DNA from: Macrotis lagotis | Taxonomy: Eukaryota; Chordata; Mammalia; Peramelemorphia; Peramelidae | DNA length: 64,000 nucleotides | Direction: 5' to 3' | NCBI RefSeq assembly: GCF_037893015.1 | Contig: NC_133660.1 | Span: 282,411,067 to 282,475,066 of the forward strand | In this document: positions 47,500-59,670 of the stretch, piece after piece | Position numbering within the stretch: the stretch's first letter is position 1 | How the letters are laid out: the number at the start of each line of letters is the position of its first letter | Notes under the pieces: generated by a model | Database searches by the model: none | Seen by the model: only the letters and a program-made list of their open reading frames with translations | Told to the model about the DNA's origin: nothing | Translations under genes and position numbers: made by a program

Positions 47500-47790
47500 G
47501 TTTGTCTTTCATTTTCAAAGAAGAACATGACATCAGGGAGGTGAGGCATGAATTGGATTTCAGTGAGGGGATGCTGTGCTAAGTCACCAGCCTCACTTTC
47601 TTCCTCCAGTCATCTGGATCCCGTAGTCAGATAGGAATCAGAGCAACAGGAGATGGTTCTGGATGCCAGGAAATTAGGGTTGAGTGACTTGCCCAGGGTC
47701 ACAAGCTAGTTAGTGTCAGTTGTCTGAGGCCAGATTTGAACAATGGTCCTCCTGACTCCAAGGCCACCTATCAGCCTAGTGGAGCTTCCC
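47500..47790 (+). mobile_element. Composite marsupial SINE
   Basis: TTCATTTTCAAAGAAGAACA, ACATCAGGGAGGTGAGG, GCTAAGTCACCAGCCTCACT, then a reversed tRNA-SINE half (GACTTGCCCAGGGTCACAAG, GGATTTGAAC-like). This is the most complete of four copies in the window. Confidence 0.65.
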
Positions 47791-48359
47791 TGGATGCCCA
47801 CCAGTGATCCATGGCCCTTAAATCTGAGTATGACCCTCCAGATGCTGCCAGACCAGGGCAAAGCACCAGGGCTTGGTGTCTCTCTACTGATGGATGCCAT
47901 ATTTTACAATGCAACTAAATAATTCTCCCTCACTCTGGTATCTTCCCTTAGCTTCAGAGAACAGGAATCCAAGGAGACCTTTTCATCTAGAAAAGACCAG
48001 GCATCTTGCACTGTTTTGGTGGCTGAACCAGAAAGGAAATAGCTAATTCAGATGTAGACCTTGGGGTAAGAGGAGGCAGGAGCAGACCAGGCTTGTTATA
48101 CTAGACCTTTCTCCAAGTATCTCCCCACCAACAAAGAAGCAAAATTCATTAGTAATCTCCCCAGATTCTCCAACTGGAAGACATTCTTTTCTCTCATATC
48201 CAAATGCTCTGGAGAGCTCTCTCCCACTCACCATAATGGAATAGTCTGCTGAAGTTAACTTCTTCTAATTCCTAAAGATGAATGTCTTTAAATGCATAAA
48301 ATATAGAGAACTATTAGGGAAACACAACCTATTGAAATACAGATATTTTTAAAAGAGAA

Positions 48360-49085
48360 ATTTATGCCCAAAGGGCAACAAAAATGTGCATCCCCTTTGA
48401 TTCAGCAATACCAGTACTGGGTCTATACCCTGAAGAGATGGTGGAAAAGGGTAAAAACATCACTTGTACAAAAATATTCCTAGCAGCCCTGTTTGTGGTG
48501 GCAAAGAATTGGAAATCAAGTAAATGTCCTTCCATTGGGGAATGGCTTAGCAAACTGTGGTATATGTGTATCATGGAACACTATTGTTCCATTGGAAACC
48601 AGGAGGGACGGGAATTCAGGGAAGCCTGGAGGATCTGCATGAACTGATGCTGAGTGAGAGGAGCAGAACCAAAAAAACACTGTACAACCTAACAGCAACA
48701 TGGGGGTGATGTTCAACCTGGATGGACTTGTTCATACCAGCAGTGCAACAATCAGGGACGATTTGGGGATGTCTGCAATGGAGAATACCATCTGTATCCA
48801 GAGAAAGAATTGTGGAATTGGAACAAAGACTAAGCACTATGACCTTTAATTTAGGAAAAAAACCTGATATCTTATTGTCTGATCTTGCTATCTCTTATAT
48901 TTTATGTCTCTTCCTTAAGGATCTGATTTCCCTCTCAACACATTCAATTTAGATCAATATATACCATGAAAACAATGGAACGACTAATAAACTGCCTTCT
49001 GGGGGGTATGGGGGGGGGAAGTGAGATGGGGGGGGAATTGTAAAATTCAAAATAAATAAAATCCTTCAAAAAGTAAAAAAGAAAT
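48360..49085 (+). mobile_element. L1 3' end: C-terminal ORF2 and whole 3' UTR
   Basis: The translation IPFDSAIPVLGLYPEEM, AALFVVAKNWKSSKCPSIGE and LWYMCIMEHYCSIGNQ closely follows the human L1 ORF2 C-terminus (IPFDPAIPLLGIYP, LFTIAKTWNQPKCPS, MWYIYTMEYYAAIK). The 3' UTR then runs to a G-run and an AAAATAAATAAAATCC tail. It is the best-preserved L1 piece here and is 5'-truncated. Confidence 0.88.
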
Positions 49086-49629
49086 TTATCTACAGACCCC
49101 AGATTAAGGACTCTGCTCTAAGGGTATCTTCTTTATATATGATTTGTTACCTCCAATCTGTAAACTCCCCAAGGCCAGAGAGTCTGACTCCCTTATCCTT
49201 GGATTATCCTCCATCACCAAAAGCACAGCAGGAACTGAAATTTTTATCAGATGAGAATGAAACATTGAATGACAATTGCACTTTTGTTCCTCTGGTCTTC
49301 TCCCCAGTGTCCTCCCACTTTCTCTCTTTCAAATCTAGCCATCTTTCCCTGCCCTCCCACCTCCCCTCTCTCAAACATATCCATCTCTCAAGTTGCAATT
49401 CTTTATCTACATGGAGCTTTTTCTGACTACCTCCTCATAAATCTCCTCTCCCTCCTAAGATGCAGACCCCCCAATGGAGCATGAAGCTCAGTTTCAGAGC
49501 AAAGCATGCACTTGTTGATTGATTGATTGAATAATATCATGGTCTCTGTTGTTCTCCTGGGGAAGGTGCCCCCAGAGACCGCTATTTTTAATTCCCAAGG
49601 TGCCAGGAAGTCAATGAGTTCCAGTGGAA

Positions 49630-49760
49630 GGAGCACAGCTTGGGAGCCTGAAATCCTAGGTCTTCCTTCTGGTCTGTGTGACCCCTGATATGTGCCCTTT
49701 GAGTCTCTGTTCCCTCATCTATAAAGTGAGGAAGGCTGTAAGATATCTTAAGTCTGGTGG
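49630..49760 (+). mobile_element. MIR-type SINE
   Basis: GAGTCTCTGTTCCCTCATCT, ATAAAGTGAGGAAGGCTG and a TAAGATATCTTAAG tail fit a decayed MIR/THER copy. Confidence 0.45.
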
Positions 49761-51029
49761 ACATGATGGTGCACGGGCAGGGTGAGGACTCTGTTGGGAA
49801 GGGCTCAAGAAGAGGGTCTCAGGCAGCACAAGCTGACACAGTAAAGGCAAGGAGGGGGTCGGAGGGAGAGAGGAGAGACAGAGAACACTATGGACACAGG
49901 ACAGCCGGGGGGTCTCCAAGGATACTACAGTTTGAGAGAAAGGCTTCAACCATTCTCTAGTCTGCTGGGAGAGATTATCATGAGGAAAAAGAAAATCCAA
50001 ACTTAAAGAGGAAGATAGACCTGCATCCTGTGCCTTCACCACTGAGGCTGTGAAGCCTAATGGTGTCTTTCAAAATCCCAGAGAATCATTGGAATTGTTG
50101 GATAATTTCCTGGGAGGGCTAGGAGAGGTCACCCCTTTGTGTGAGGGGGATATAGCAGAAGGACTTTAGGGGAGGAAAACCCATAAATTCCTTCATATCT
50201 GGGAGTTAAAATTAACTAAAATTGCCTCTGCCTCCAGCCAGCCCTTCAGGGTCACACCAGGGCAGAGCCATAACCAGGGTTAGGCAAGAGCCAACAAGCC
50301 TGGCCTTGCATTTACAGAGCTTGAAAATGGAGGAAAATAAGTTAAAAAACCCAATCCTATCCCTCAGGTCATTAGGAGAGTGACCCAGATGTCCTACTCT
50401 TGTTCTGGGTGTGAAGTCAGTTAGTTTGGGGACTGCTCCAGGGTCTCTCAGACCCTCCTGATGGAAAACCCAACTTTGGCTACAGAGGCTGTTCTCACTC
50501 ATTCTTACCTCCCCCATCTTCTGTTCCCAGCTCATTCCCATGCTCCCACCTCCTCTGTTCTCTCTGCTATTGTTCCCACTCCTCCTTCTGAACTTGGTTT
50601 TTTCCAGGTCACAAGATCTTTCCTGGTGCTTATTGTGATTCCAGGCCACATCAGGAACTTGGGGTTGGGGGGAGGAAGGGGGAGAAGGTGACACACCCAG
50701 AATGGAAGACTGGGTCCCTGCCTTCAAGGAGCAGAGGACACATTCAAACATCTGGGGATGATTCCAGAGAACATTTATTCACAAGCTACTGGTTCAGAGT
50801 TGATCACAAAAGCAGGGCACCTTGAGGTTTGAAGGGAGAGACATGAAGCAGGACCAGCCTTGCTTGCCCAATCTCCTCTGATGCTCCCGGTGGAACCTTG
50901 GCCATCCTTTTGTGTTTGCATTGCACAAACCAAGAAGCGAAAGATCCAGGCTATTGTTCTGGTCTCTTCTAGTCCTAAATTTCCCTAGACATTGTAGAAT
51001 CTTTGAGAGCTACCAGGAAACTTGACCTT

Positions 51030-51360
51030 CTTCAACCCAATCCTCTCATTCTACAGATGAGCAAACTGAGACTCAGAAAGGCCCAGAGTCTTCCCCAGGA
51101 TCACCGTCAGAAAGAGCCTGAGGCTAGACCCAAATCCCAAATCCAGGTTTTCCAGATTCTAACCCTAGCCAGGAAGTGACTCAGTAACCATTAGTCTATC
51201 TGAGGTGGTCATTTCTTTACTTTCAACTATGAGGCAATTTGATGGATAGAGCTCTAGGCTTGAAGTCAAGGAGATCTGGGTTCCAATTATAGACCCCAGG
51301 CAAGTCACTTAACTGCCTCAGTTTCCTCAGCTGTAAAATGGGAATGATAATAACAGCACC
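51030..51360. mobile_element. Two adjacent MIR-type SINEs in opposite orientation
   Basis: 51030-51180 is reverse (TTCTACAGATGAGCAAACTG) and 51235-51360 is forward (GCCTCAGTTTCCTCAGCTGT, AAAATGGGAATGATAATAAC). A third, reverse copy lies at 51595-51790. Confidence 0.6.
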
Positions 51361-51594
51361 TACTTCACAGGTAGCTTATTATTCTTATTTTATTTAATTG
51401 AGGCAGGCAGAGGTTAAGAGAGTGGGTAACTATCTAAGACTCAGGTCTCCCTGGACTCTGTGGGCCACCAGCAGTCTCTCATATTTGGAAAGAACCTCAG
51501 AGGTTAACAAGCACAGTAGCCCTGGCATGGTAGATAGGACATTGAAACCTTTGTGGGTCTCAGTTTTCTCATCTGTAAAAGAAAGAGATTGGAT

Positions 51595-51790
51595 AGGTAA
51601 TAACAGCTACCGTGTGAAGCAGGCACCATTATCATCTCTGTTTTACAGATGAGGAAAATGAGGCTGAGAGAGTGGCTTGCCTGTCATCATCTAACCCAGT
51701 AAGTATCTAAGGCCGGATTCAAACTCAGTTCTACCTGACTATAGGTCACCTTAGCACTCCAGGTCTCTTCCAGCTCTATGACCCCATGAT
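51595..51790 (-). mobile_element. MIR-type SINE
   Basis: TTTTACAGATGAGGAAAATG, AGTGGCTTGCCTGTCATC and CGGATTCAAACTC are the reverse MIR body. Confidence 0.6.
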
Positions 51791-52651
51791 CATGAACAAG
51801 GAGTCAACCAGCCTCAGTGACACATCTCAGAACATTGAGGACAGACCTCACAGCCCAGGCTCTACCATCTGCCTGGGCTGAGCTTTGAGCCTTCTTCAAC
51901 GCTCTGTATAGATTCTACCTTCATGGGAGCCTTCCCAGAACCCCCAGTGGCCATTGTCCTTGTGTACTCTGTCTCCCAAACTCTAGGCCTTTATTAAAGG
52001 CTTATTACAGGCCAAACATTTTGCTAAGTGTTGAGAACCCAAATACAAAGGGAAAACCAGTCCTGCCCTGAAGGAGCTGATGCTCGAGTTGATAATACGG
52101 AGAGAAAACATTAAAGTTAATTGCAAGGGAGATGGGAGAAGATTCCCAACTGGAAGCAGGAGGGGGAGCAATGAAAGACTGGAAGGGAAGAGGTGATTAT
52201 GGCAGACTGGAAGGTGCAAGAGAGGGAAGTTGGCAGACTGGAAGGGGGGGGGGGAGAAGCCAGATGACAGGCTTGTGGGTAGGATGGAGCCATCTAGAGG
52301 AGAGCAACCAGACAGGGACTGAAGCATCCTGCCAGGTGTAGATGGTTTCAAGTGTGTCTCTGTGTGCCTGCTGCTTTCAGCACAGACAGGATATAATAAA
52401 TTGGGCCCTGCAAATGTTTACTGAGTTGGGGTGGGGTTAAACTCTGCCCACTGAACCTCACAATAATCCTATGACATTCAATTGGTTGAATTATGCCAAG
52501 AGTCCCATGGCGAAGGGAGAAAGGAGATCTACAGAATATGTTAGTCCTCTCTTCGCTAGGAGTGGGAATTATACCCATTTCACAAAGATGCAAACTAAGA
52601 CTGAACCAAGCAAATCATGGTCATTGCCATTTTTGTAGCTCTTAAAGATTT

Positions 52652-52811
52652 ATGGGGGGTGCCTAGGTGGCCTAGTGGATAAAGCACCGGCCCTGGAGTC
52701 AGGAGTACCTGGGTTCAAATCCGGTCTCAGACACTTAATAATTACCTAGCTGTGTGGCCTTGGGCAAGCCACTTAACCTCATTTTCCTTGCAAAAACCTA
52801 AAAAAAAAAAT
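52652..52811 (+). mobile_element. Marsupial tRNA-derived SINE (WSINE1/MAR1-like)
   Basis: Full length and little diverged (GGTTCAAATCCGGTCTCAGA), ending in an A-run followed by TTATG, which is also present just before it. Confidence 0.92.
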
Positions 52812-52899
52812 TATGAAGCATTTTTACCATGCACCAGTGCCCAGTTTCATTGGGGTTGGAATAAATGACTGAAAATATTTTATTTTTTTAATTTTTATT

Positions 52900-53180
52900 T
52901 TTTTATAAAAGAAAGATTTTATTTATTTTGAATTTTACAATTTTCCCCCTAATCTTGCTTCCCTCCCCCCCCAGAGAGTCTGTTAGCCTTTCCATTGTTT
53001 CCATGTTGTACATTGATCTCAGTTAAATGTGATGAGAGAGAAATCATATCCTTAAGGAAGAAACATAAAGTATGAGAGATAGCAAAATTACATAAGATAA
53101 TGTTTTTTTAAAAAATTAAAGGTAAAAGTCTTTGGTCTTTGTTCAAACTCCACAATTCTTTCTCTGGATACAGATGTGAA
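52900..53180 (-). mobile_element. L1 3' UTR fragment
   Basis: In reverse it gives ATCTGTATCCAGAGAAAGAA, then ATGTTTCTTCCTTAAGGATA, then the G-run and the TTCAAAATAAATAAAATC tail, matching 48790-49070 closely. Confidence 0.82.
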
Positions 53181-53584
53181 AAGATTTTTAATGTCTACAA
53201 TGGTTCAGGAATGGAGTACAAAGGACTACAGTCCCTGCCTCCAAGGAGTTTACATTCTAATAGAGGAGGATCATACATCCAGGGGAGCTAGGGCTGGAGA
53301 AGGGGGCAGCATGGTGGAGAAGTGGTGGGGCAGCCTGGTTCTGGGAAAGATAAGGTCTAAGCTTATTGGAGTCAGAAGAAGGCCAGCACAGAGGGAGCTG
53401 GTGGGAGAATTGGACTCTACCTTAGAGATGATCTCAATCAGTCAATATTCATTAAGCTGCTACTGGGTGCCAGGCTAAGCAGGGTAGATACAAGAAGAGA
53501 CAAAAGTCAGGCCCTGCCCTCAAGGAGCTTATCTTTGAATGTTACACAACAAGCAAACTGATATTTTCAAAGCAAACCATAGAC

Positions 53585-53775
53585 TGATAAATGAATTGGA
53601 TTTGAGTGAGATGGGGCTGTTCTAAGTCAGCAGCCTCACTTTCTCCTCTGGAGCCTCTGGCAAGCAGGCTTTAGTGACTTGCCCAAGGTCACAAAGCTGG
53701 CCAGTGTCCAATGTCTGAGTCTGGATTTGAACCCACATTCTCTAGACTCTAAAGCCTCTATCCACTGAGCTACAA
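53585..53775 (+). mobile_element. Composite marsupial SINE, internally shortened
   Basis: TGAATTGGATTTGAGTGAGA, TAAGTCAGCAGCCTCACTTT and a reversed tRNA-SINE half (GTGACTTGCCCAAGGTCACA) are in the order seen in the other three copies. Confidence 0.6.
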
Positions 53776-53806
53776 GAAATAATAAAGGGAAGGTAGTGGA
53801 ATTTGG

Positions 53807-53969
53807 AGACATTTCTTTTTAGGTTTTTTTTGGCAAGACAACGGGGTTAAGTGACTTGCCCAAGGTCATACAGCTAGGTAATTATTAAGTGTCCAAGGTC
53901 GAATTTGAACTCAGGTACTCCTGACTCCAGGGGTAGTGCTCCATGCACTGTGCCACCCAGCTGCCCGAA
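53807..53969 (-). mobile_element. Marsupial tRNA-derived SINE
   Basis: A reverse copy flanked by GGTAGTGGAATTTGGA (near 53789) and GGTGGTGGAATTTGGA (near 53972), a long near-perfect duplication. Confidence 0.9.
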
Positions 53970-54639
53970 AGGTGGTGGAATTTGGAAGAAGCTTGGGGAA
54001 GGCTTCTGGTGAAAGCTCTAACAAGAAAAAGCAATTATTAGGTTCCTACTACCTAAAAGGGACAATGTTCCACACAAAGGAACCAAAATTAAACACTAAG
54101 CAAAATCCCTGCCCTCAAGGAGCTGATTGATATTCTGGGGGATAAAATATTACATGTAAACAGATAATACAACTTCTAAAAAAATGAGGTAACCTTTAAC
54201 ATAACATCACAATCATTTCCCATCTCTACAGCCTTCAAATAAAATCCTCCCAGGTGCAGCAAAATAAAAAAAAAGCAAAACAATGAAGCCAAGGCATCCA
54301 ATACAGAAAGTATATACCATTCTACTCTAGTCACTCCCCAATGCTCTTGATGGTGAAAAACTCCTTATCATTTCTCTGTAAACTTGCTTGGTTCCATTGT
54401 TCCTTTCAGAAATCTTTCCATTTACATTCTTGCAGTCATTGTGTCTATCTGGTTTTGGTTATTTTTACTCCCTGTTACTTCATATAAAACTTCTCAGCTC
54501 CTAGGAATTCCTGACCTTTTTCATTTCTTATGATATAATATTTCTCTATTATCTTCAAATACCATAGTTTTTTAGCTATTCCCCAACCTTAGGAAGAAGC
54601 ACATCCTCCCCACCCCAGAGAGATGAGCACCCCCAGATA

Positions 54640-55500
54640 TATAAAAACTGTTTTTAATGGCTTGCTATCACAAAAAGTGCTACTGTATTTCATTTGGTAT
54701 ATGTATCTGTTTTGGTCTGAGCTCTTTGGAATTTGTTCCCAGAGGTAGGATCACTGGGTGAAAGGGCAGGAAAAATTTAGTCATTTTTCTTACATAATTC
54801 CAAAATGAGAGTCCAGCATAGCTAAACCATCTCACCTGCCAGTAACGACCATTCCTCTTTTGCCATCTTTGCCAATTTGCTGGTGTGAGGTCGTCATCTA
54901 TTTATTTATCTTGAGTTTCATTGTACTCTTGTAATCTGGAATGTGTTTTCATATAATTGTAGTTAGCCATCTTGTTTAGAAAAGTATGTAGTGAGGGCCG
55001 CTGGGTGGCAAAGTGGATAAAGCACCGGCCCTGGAGTCAGGAGGACCTGGGTTCAAATCCGGTCTCAGGCACTTAATAATTCTCTAGCTGTGTGGCCTTG
55101 GGCAAGCCACTTAACCCCATTTGCCTTGCAAAAAACTAAAAAAAAAAAAAGCATGCAGCCTTTGACCACTGTATATATTGGCAAATGGATTTTGGGATCA
55201 TAGACTTGAATCTATTCCCAGATTATTTTGAGTATAATTTTAATGATTAATCATTCATTAACGGTTAAATTAATAATTGATGATAATCAGTCGCCTCTCA
55301 GTAATATTCGACACATTTTCCCTCTCTATTACTTCTAATTCTGTCTTCATTGGTTTTTATTTGATCAAAAACTTTTAAATTTCATGTTGCCAATACTTAG
55401 ATCGTAAATCTGACATAAGAGGACAATTCTTGTATCTTCAACCTGTCAAAATTCATAGATAAGCATCCATCTTTGCTTTTATGTGAGCACAAAATACATA
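54640..55500 (-). mobile_element. L1-type ORF2 remnants, interrupted by a SINE
   Basis: GTAGGATCACTGGGTGAAAG, TTTGCCAATTTGCTGGTGTG and CCTTTGACCACTGTATATAT follow antisense L1 ORF2 blocks in the expected order. It is heavily decayed; parts between the blocks are not assignable. Confidence 0.5.
54994..55151 (+). mobile_element. Marsupial tRNA-derived SINE (WSINE1/MAR1-like)
   Basis: A full-length copy with an A-run, flanked by AAAGTATGTAG and AAAGCATGCAG. It is inserted in the L1 remnant. Confidence 0.92.
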
Positions 55501-55512
55501 GAACCATTTCTT

Positions 55513-55664
55513 TTCTTTTTTCTTTTTTTGCAAGGCAATGCGGTTAAGTGCCTTACCCAAGGCTACACAGCTAGGTTATTATTAAGTGCCTGAGGTCGGA
55601 TTTGAACTCAGGTGCTCCTGACTCCAGGGACAGTGCTCTATCCACTGTACCACCTAGCCACCCT
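55513..55664 (-). mobile_element. Marsupial tRNA-derived SINE
   Basis: A reverse copy with an exact 16-bp duplication CATAGAACCATTTCTT at 55497-55512 and 55665-55680. Confidence 0.93.
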
Positions 55665-56589
55665 CATAGAACCATTTCTTGGGAGTTTTTCTCTTTTCCT
55701 ACAAACCACCTACAACATTTTCTTGCTTGAGATCACCTCATATATATTGTTTGAGAAATGAAGATGATTTGATATGATGTGTCAAAGCAAATGGGAGCAG
55801 GGGGGTGATACTGGAGGAAAACAGATACTGTCAAAAAGTTTTGTTTTAGCTTACGTGAGTTCCCCTGTCACTTGTTTGGTTGAGAAGTTCCCCCTGGTCT
55901 TAGTGGTGACCGGTATTTTATCTCGGCTTCTGATTTTTGGATGATTGAGTTCTTATATTCAGGTCTTGTATTTTACCTGATAATTTGAGATTATTAATTG
56001 GAAACCTTTCAGTTACTGTGACTATGGGAGGTATTCTTGAGATAAGGGAAAATTAAGAGGAGTTGGGACCCAGGGCAGGAAGTAGAACAGAGGACAGACT
56101 GAATGCATATGTAGTCTTGTGAGACAGGGGACATACCTCCTCCAGAGAGAGAGAGAGAGTCCAAAGAGTCCCCCAGACCCAGGGTGGAGTGGGGGTTGGC
56201 GAAGAGCACAGGAAGGATAGAAATGTGCGACACACATTGGTATCTGTGGCACTTTCCTACCCAACTTGAGGGCAATGACCTATGGGCTAGGACAATGCAG
56301 GTCCAAATGGCAAGGCTGGGGAAGGGAGACTCATTTTGGGCAGAAGCACATCTTCCCCCAGCGATGCACCCCCAGATATGAGCAGCCTGCAATAAAGCCC
56401 TATTGCTTCAGGGGTACCTGATCTGAACCTTTCAAAGAATGTGAGGATTCTGTTATGGGGAGAAGACAGTGGGTCTTCTCATCTCAAAATGAGAACTGGA
56501 ATTTACCAACAAGGGAAATTGTTTTTATGCAAAAATGTAAATATACATAATTTATCCTTTGAAAACAAAGAGAAGTGAGTATCAACGTT

Positions 56590-56760
56590 GTTGTTGCTGA
56601 ATTGTGTTCAATAATTCCTGACCCCATTTGGGGTTTTCTTGAGGAAATGGAAGCAAGCAGGTTAAGTGACTTGCCCAGGGTCACCCAGCTGGACAGAATT
56701 TGATGCCAGATGTGCATTGGCCCAGAGCTCTATTCACTGAGGCACCACCTTAGCAACCCA
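56590..56760 (-). mobile_element. MAR1-type SINE with RTE tail
   Basis: In reverse it has the AAACCCCAAATGGGGTCAGG tail and TTAAGTGACTTGCCCAGGGT core (as written on the plus strand for the core). It is a shortened relative of 32100-32365. Confidence 0.6.
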
Positions 56761-57008
56761 TTGCATTAATTAACTTTAAAGAGTCATGGGGAAAAGTCCC
56801 CTTCTGTTACCCCTTGCCTAAGTGCTCCTCACTATCTCCATTGGCCTGCCTTTTTTGGATCTTGCATCATAAAGTAGAATAGAAATGGAAAGCAGGCCTA
56901 GGCTCTGCCTGCCCTCAAGGGCCACCCCTGGAGGTTGCATTCTCCTGTCTCTTTTCAAATTCTGTTTTTATTGAAATTTAGTTTTTGGTTTTACATCACC
57001 TCCTTTTT

Positions 57009-57142
57009 TTTTTTAGTTTTTTTTTTTTTTTTGCCAAGGCAATGGGGTTAAGTGGCTTGCCCAAGGTCATTATTAATTTGAGCTCAGGTCCTCCGGATTG
57101 CAGGGGATGTGCTCTATCCACTGCGTCACTTAGCTGCCCCTG
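57009..57142 (-). mobile_element. Marsupial tRNA-derived SINE with an internal deletion
   Basis: A reverse copy lacking part of the middle (after CCCAAGGTCATTATTAATTT), flanked by ACATCACCTCCTTTTT at 56993-57008 and 57143-57158. Confidence 0.9.
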
Positions 57143-57232
57143 ACATCACCTCCTTTTTAAAGAAATCCCTTCCCTCTCCCCTACTCAGAGAATCATCCCA
57201 TGTAAAAGAAATTTTTTAAAAAGTAATTAAGC

Positions 57233-57383
57233 GGGGCAGCTAGGTGGCGCAGTGGGTAAAGCACCGATCCTGAAGTCAGGAGGACCTGAGTTCAAATGTG
57301 ACCTCAGAGACTTAATGATTGCCTAACTATGTGACCTCGGACAAGTCACTTAACCCCATTGCCTTAAATAAAAAAAATTTAAT
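57233..57383 (+). mobile_element. Older tRNA-derived SINE
   Basis: GGGGCAGCTAGGTGGCGCAG with B-box GTTCAAATGTGACCTC, flanked by TAATTAAGC at 57224-57232 and 57384-57392. Confidence 0.9.
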
Positions 57384-57859
57384 TAATTAAGCAATCGATG
57401 ATCTTTTTTTCAAGCTCTGAGCTGAGGATATAAACAAAAAGCAAAAAACGTCCCTGTCTTCGAGGAGTTTCTATTCTCCTGGAGGAAGCAACATGTATAT
57501 AATACACCAGGAACATGCAAGGTCCATTCAGAGGAGATGGAAGGGACTGTACCTAGGAGGAGCAGGAAAGACTAGAAGAGGGGTGGGATGGAGGTGAGCC
57601 TCCAAAGGAACCAGGGAGTCCAAGGATCAGAAGTGAGGAGAGGGTCAAAGCTGAACCAGCAATGGTATCAGAGTCATTCCTTTGCCATTTAAAAAAATTC
57701 TGAATTTGCTACCAGTTCCCAGTCCTGCCTTTCCCTCATACTCACCCCATAGAGCCAGTCTGATGCTGAGTCTTGTTAGTTCTCCCTTCATACTGGTGGC
57801 CCCTTCTCTCCACCCAAAGGCTCTCACTGGGGCAGGCATTTCTTCAAGACTAGCCTATA

Positions 57860-58055
57860 GCCATCCCTGCTGGTTGGCATCTCTGCCACAACCCTCTCCT
57901 TCCTCCAACCCAGCCTGTGCTCAGCTGCCAAAATGACCTTCCCAAGGCATAGGACTCTCCTAGTCAATGTATTCCAGGGGCTCCCTAGGACCTTCTCTGT
58001 TTGGCTTATAAAGTCTTTTACAACCTGGCCCTCTTCTACCTTTGCGACCTTCTTA
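57860..58055 (+). mobile_element. L2-type LINE fragment
   Basis: CCAACCCAGCCTGTGCTCAG, AAATGACCTTCCCAAGGCAT, TCCCTAGGACCTTCTCTGTT and TTGGCTTATAAAGTCTTTTA are L2 blocks in order. Confidence 0.55.
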
Positions 58056-58059
58056 CACT

Positions 58060-58310
58060 TTTGCTGTGGTTGTTCAGTCAGTTTTTTCAGTCATATTCAG
58101 CTCTTTGTGATCCTATTTGGAATTTTCTTGGTAGAAATACTGGAATGGTTTGTCATTTTCATTTCATTTTGTAGATGAAGAAGTTCAGTCAAACAAGCTG
58201 AAGAAACTTGCCCAGGGTCACACACCTAGTGTCTGAAACTGGATTTGAACTCAGGTCTTCCTGGCCCCAGGTTCGGTGCTCTAGCCATTGCACCTGAGGA
58301 TTCTGCTACT
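58060..58310 (-). mobile_element. MAR1-type SINE with RTE tail
   Basis: TGTGGTTGTTCAGTCAGTTT and CAGCTCTTTGTGATCCTATT are the reversed RTE-type tail. GCCCAGGGTCACACACCTAG and GGATTTGAACTCAGG follow. Confidence 0.7.
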
Positions 58311-58789
58311 GAATAATACACCAGTCTATTCAGCTGTTCCCTGGCCATCGGGTGTCCATCTGTTTCTGATTACTTGCTGCTACATGCTTTGACATTTATG
58401 GGGCTTTTCTTTCTCTCTTTGGCCACCTTGGGGTCCTTGTCTGGTGGGATGCTTTGAAGAGCAAACATGGGCTTTGGCTCTCTTTCACTCCTACTCCCTC
58501 ACTCTCAGCCAGCCTGGACTTCAGAGCAGGAGGAGACCAGAAATCTTAGTTAGCTTTTCTTGACCAGGAGCTGGGCGGCAGCCTCTGGGGAAGAGACTGG
58601 AGGAGAGAAAAAAATTGGTGACTGCCATTGTAATGAAGGGAGACAGGATAAAAGCTGCTATTACCTCCCTTCCCTTTGGTCTCTGAGACCAAGAAGGGTT
58701 GTCTAAACTCATTTACAAAAAGTCCTCTGGCAACATCTGTCCTTGCCATCAGGATCATAGGAGCTAGTATTTTCCAGAGTACCTAAAAA

Positions 58790-58980
58790 AAAACAATTTA
58801 TAAATATTATTCCCTTTAATCCTCCAACAAACCTGGGAGGGAGGTGCTATTGCTCTATTTTACAGATGAGGAAACTGAGGCAGACACCAGAATCCAACAG
58901 CCAGTAAATGTCTGAGACTAGATTTGAACTCATGTCTTTCTGACTCCAGATGCACTTCTTAGCAACTCCAGATGTAAAAT
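58790..58980 (-). mobile_element. MIR-type SINE
   Basis: TATTTTACAGATGAGGAAAC, TGAGGCAGACACCAGAATCC and TAGATTTGAACTCATGTC are the reverse MIR body. Confidence 0.65.
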
Positions 58981-59509
58981 TGATGGGGGGAGGTATTGGG
59001 AGTCCAGACCTTCTGGAAAGGGATCGGGTTAACTCAGGTTGCTGGGGATGTTGACAGGGTTACAGTCTCCTCTGGATTCCATTTTAGTAAATTCTGTAAT
59101 CTAAGAGCTAGGGAAGAGAATTTGGGGGGACTATGGAGAACTGGAGGGCAAGATTGGGGGCTTAATGAGTGGAGGCTGATGTATGGAAAGTTGGCTTTTT
59201 TAGGGACCTCCTTCACATCATTAGATTTTAAATGTGCACCCAGAGGCTGGAGTCAGGAGCTGGGCAGGTGTCTCTTTCTATGCTTAGTTTCCAGATTCAG
59301 CAAGCACTCCCTGAGCTTTGGGTTCTATCTGGTGGCTTATACACCCCATAGCAGCCGTTCAGAGCCCCCAACCCTATCGTGTGTGTGTCTCTCTCTATGT
59401 GTGTATCCCATACTCTACAGGGGCATACGTATTTTACAATGAAATTACGGGTGAAAATGTTCTTTACTTTATAGGAATCAATATAGCATATGGTTGCCGA
59501 CTCCTTCCC

Positions 59510-59670
59510 TAGATGGTAGGTAACACTTGCCATCATCTAGCAAAATCCTCTTGCTTTGTAGATGAGGAAACCAAAGCTCCCAGAGGTGCCATAAAGGACT
59601 TTCCCACAGTCATGCAACATTGGAATTTTAGCCCAGATTCTGACTGGTTGCTGCATATGGGTCAGAGGAG
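59510..59670 (-). mobile_element. MIR-type SINE
   Basis: TTTGTAGATGAGGAAACCAA and AGGACTTTCCCACAGTCATG are a decayed reverse MIR core. Confidence 0.45.

Noticed and set aside
49719-50042. 107-residue minus-strand frame of mixed composition
   Set aside because: No domain, no splice context and no resemblance to any protein I know. It overlaps a MIR-type SINE at its edge.
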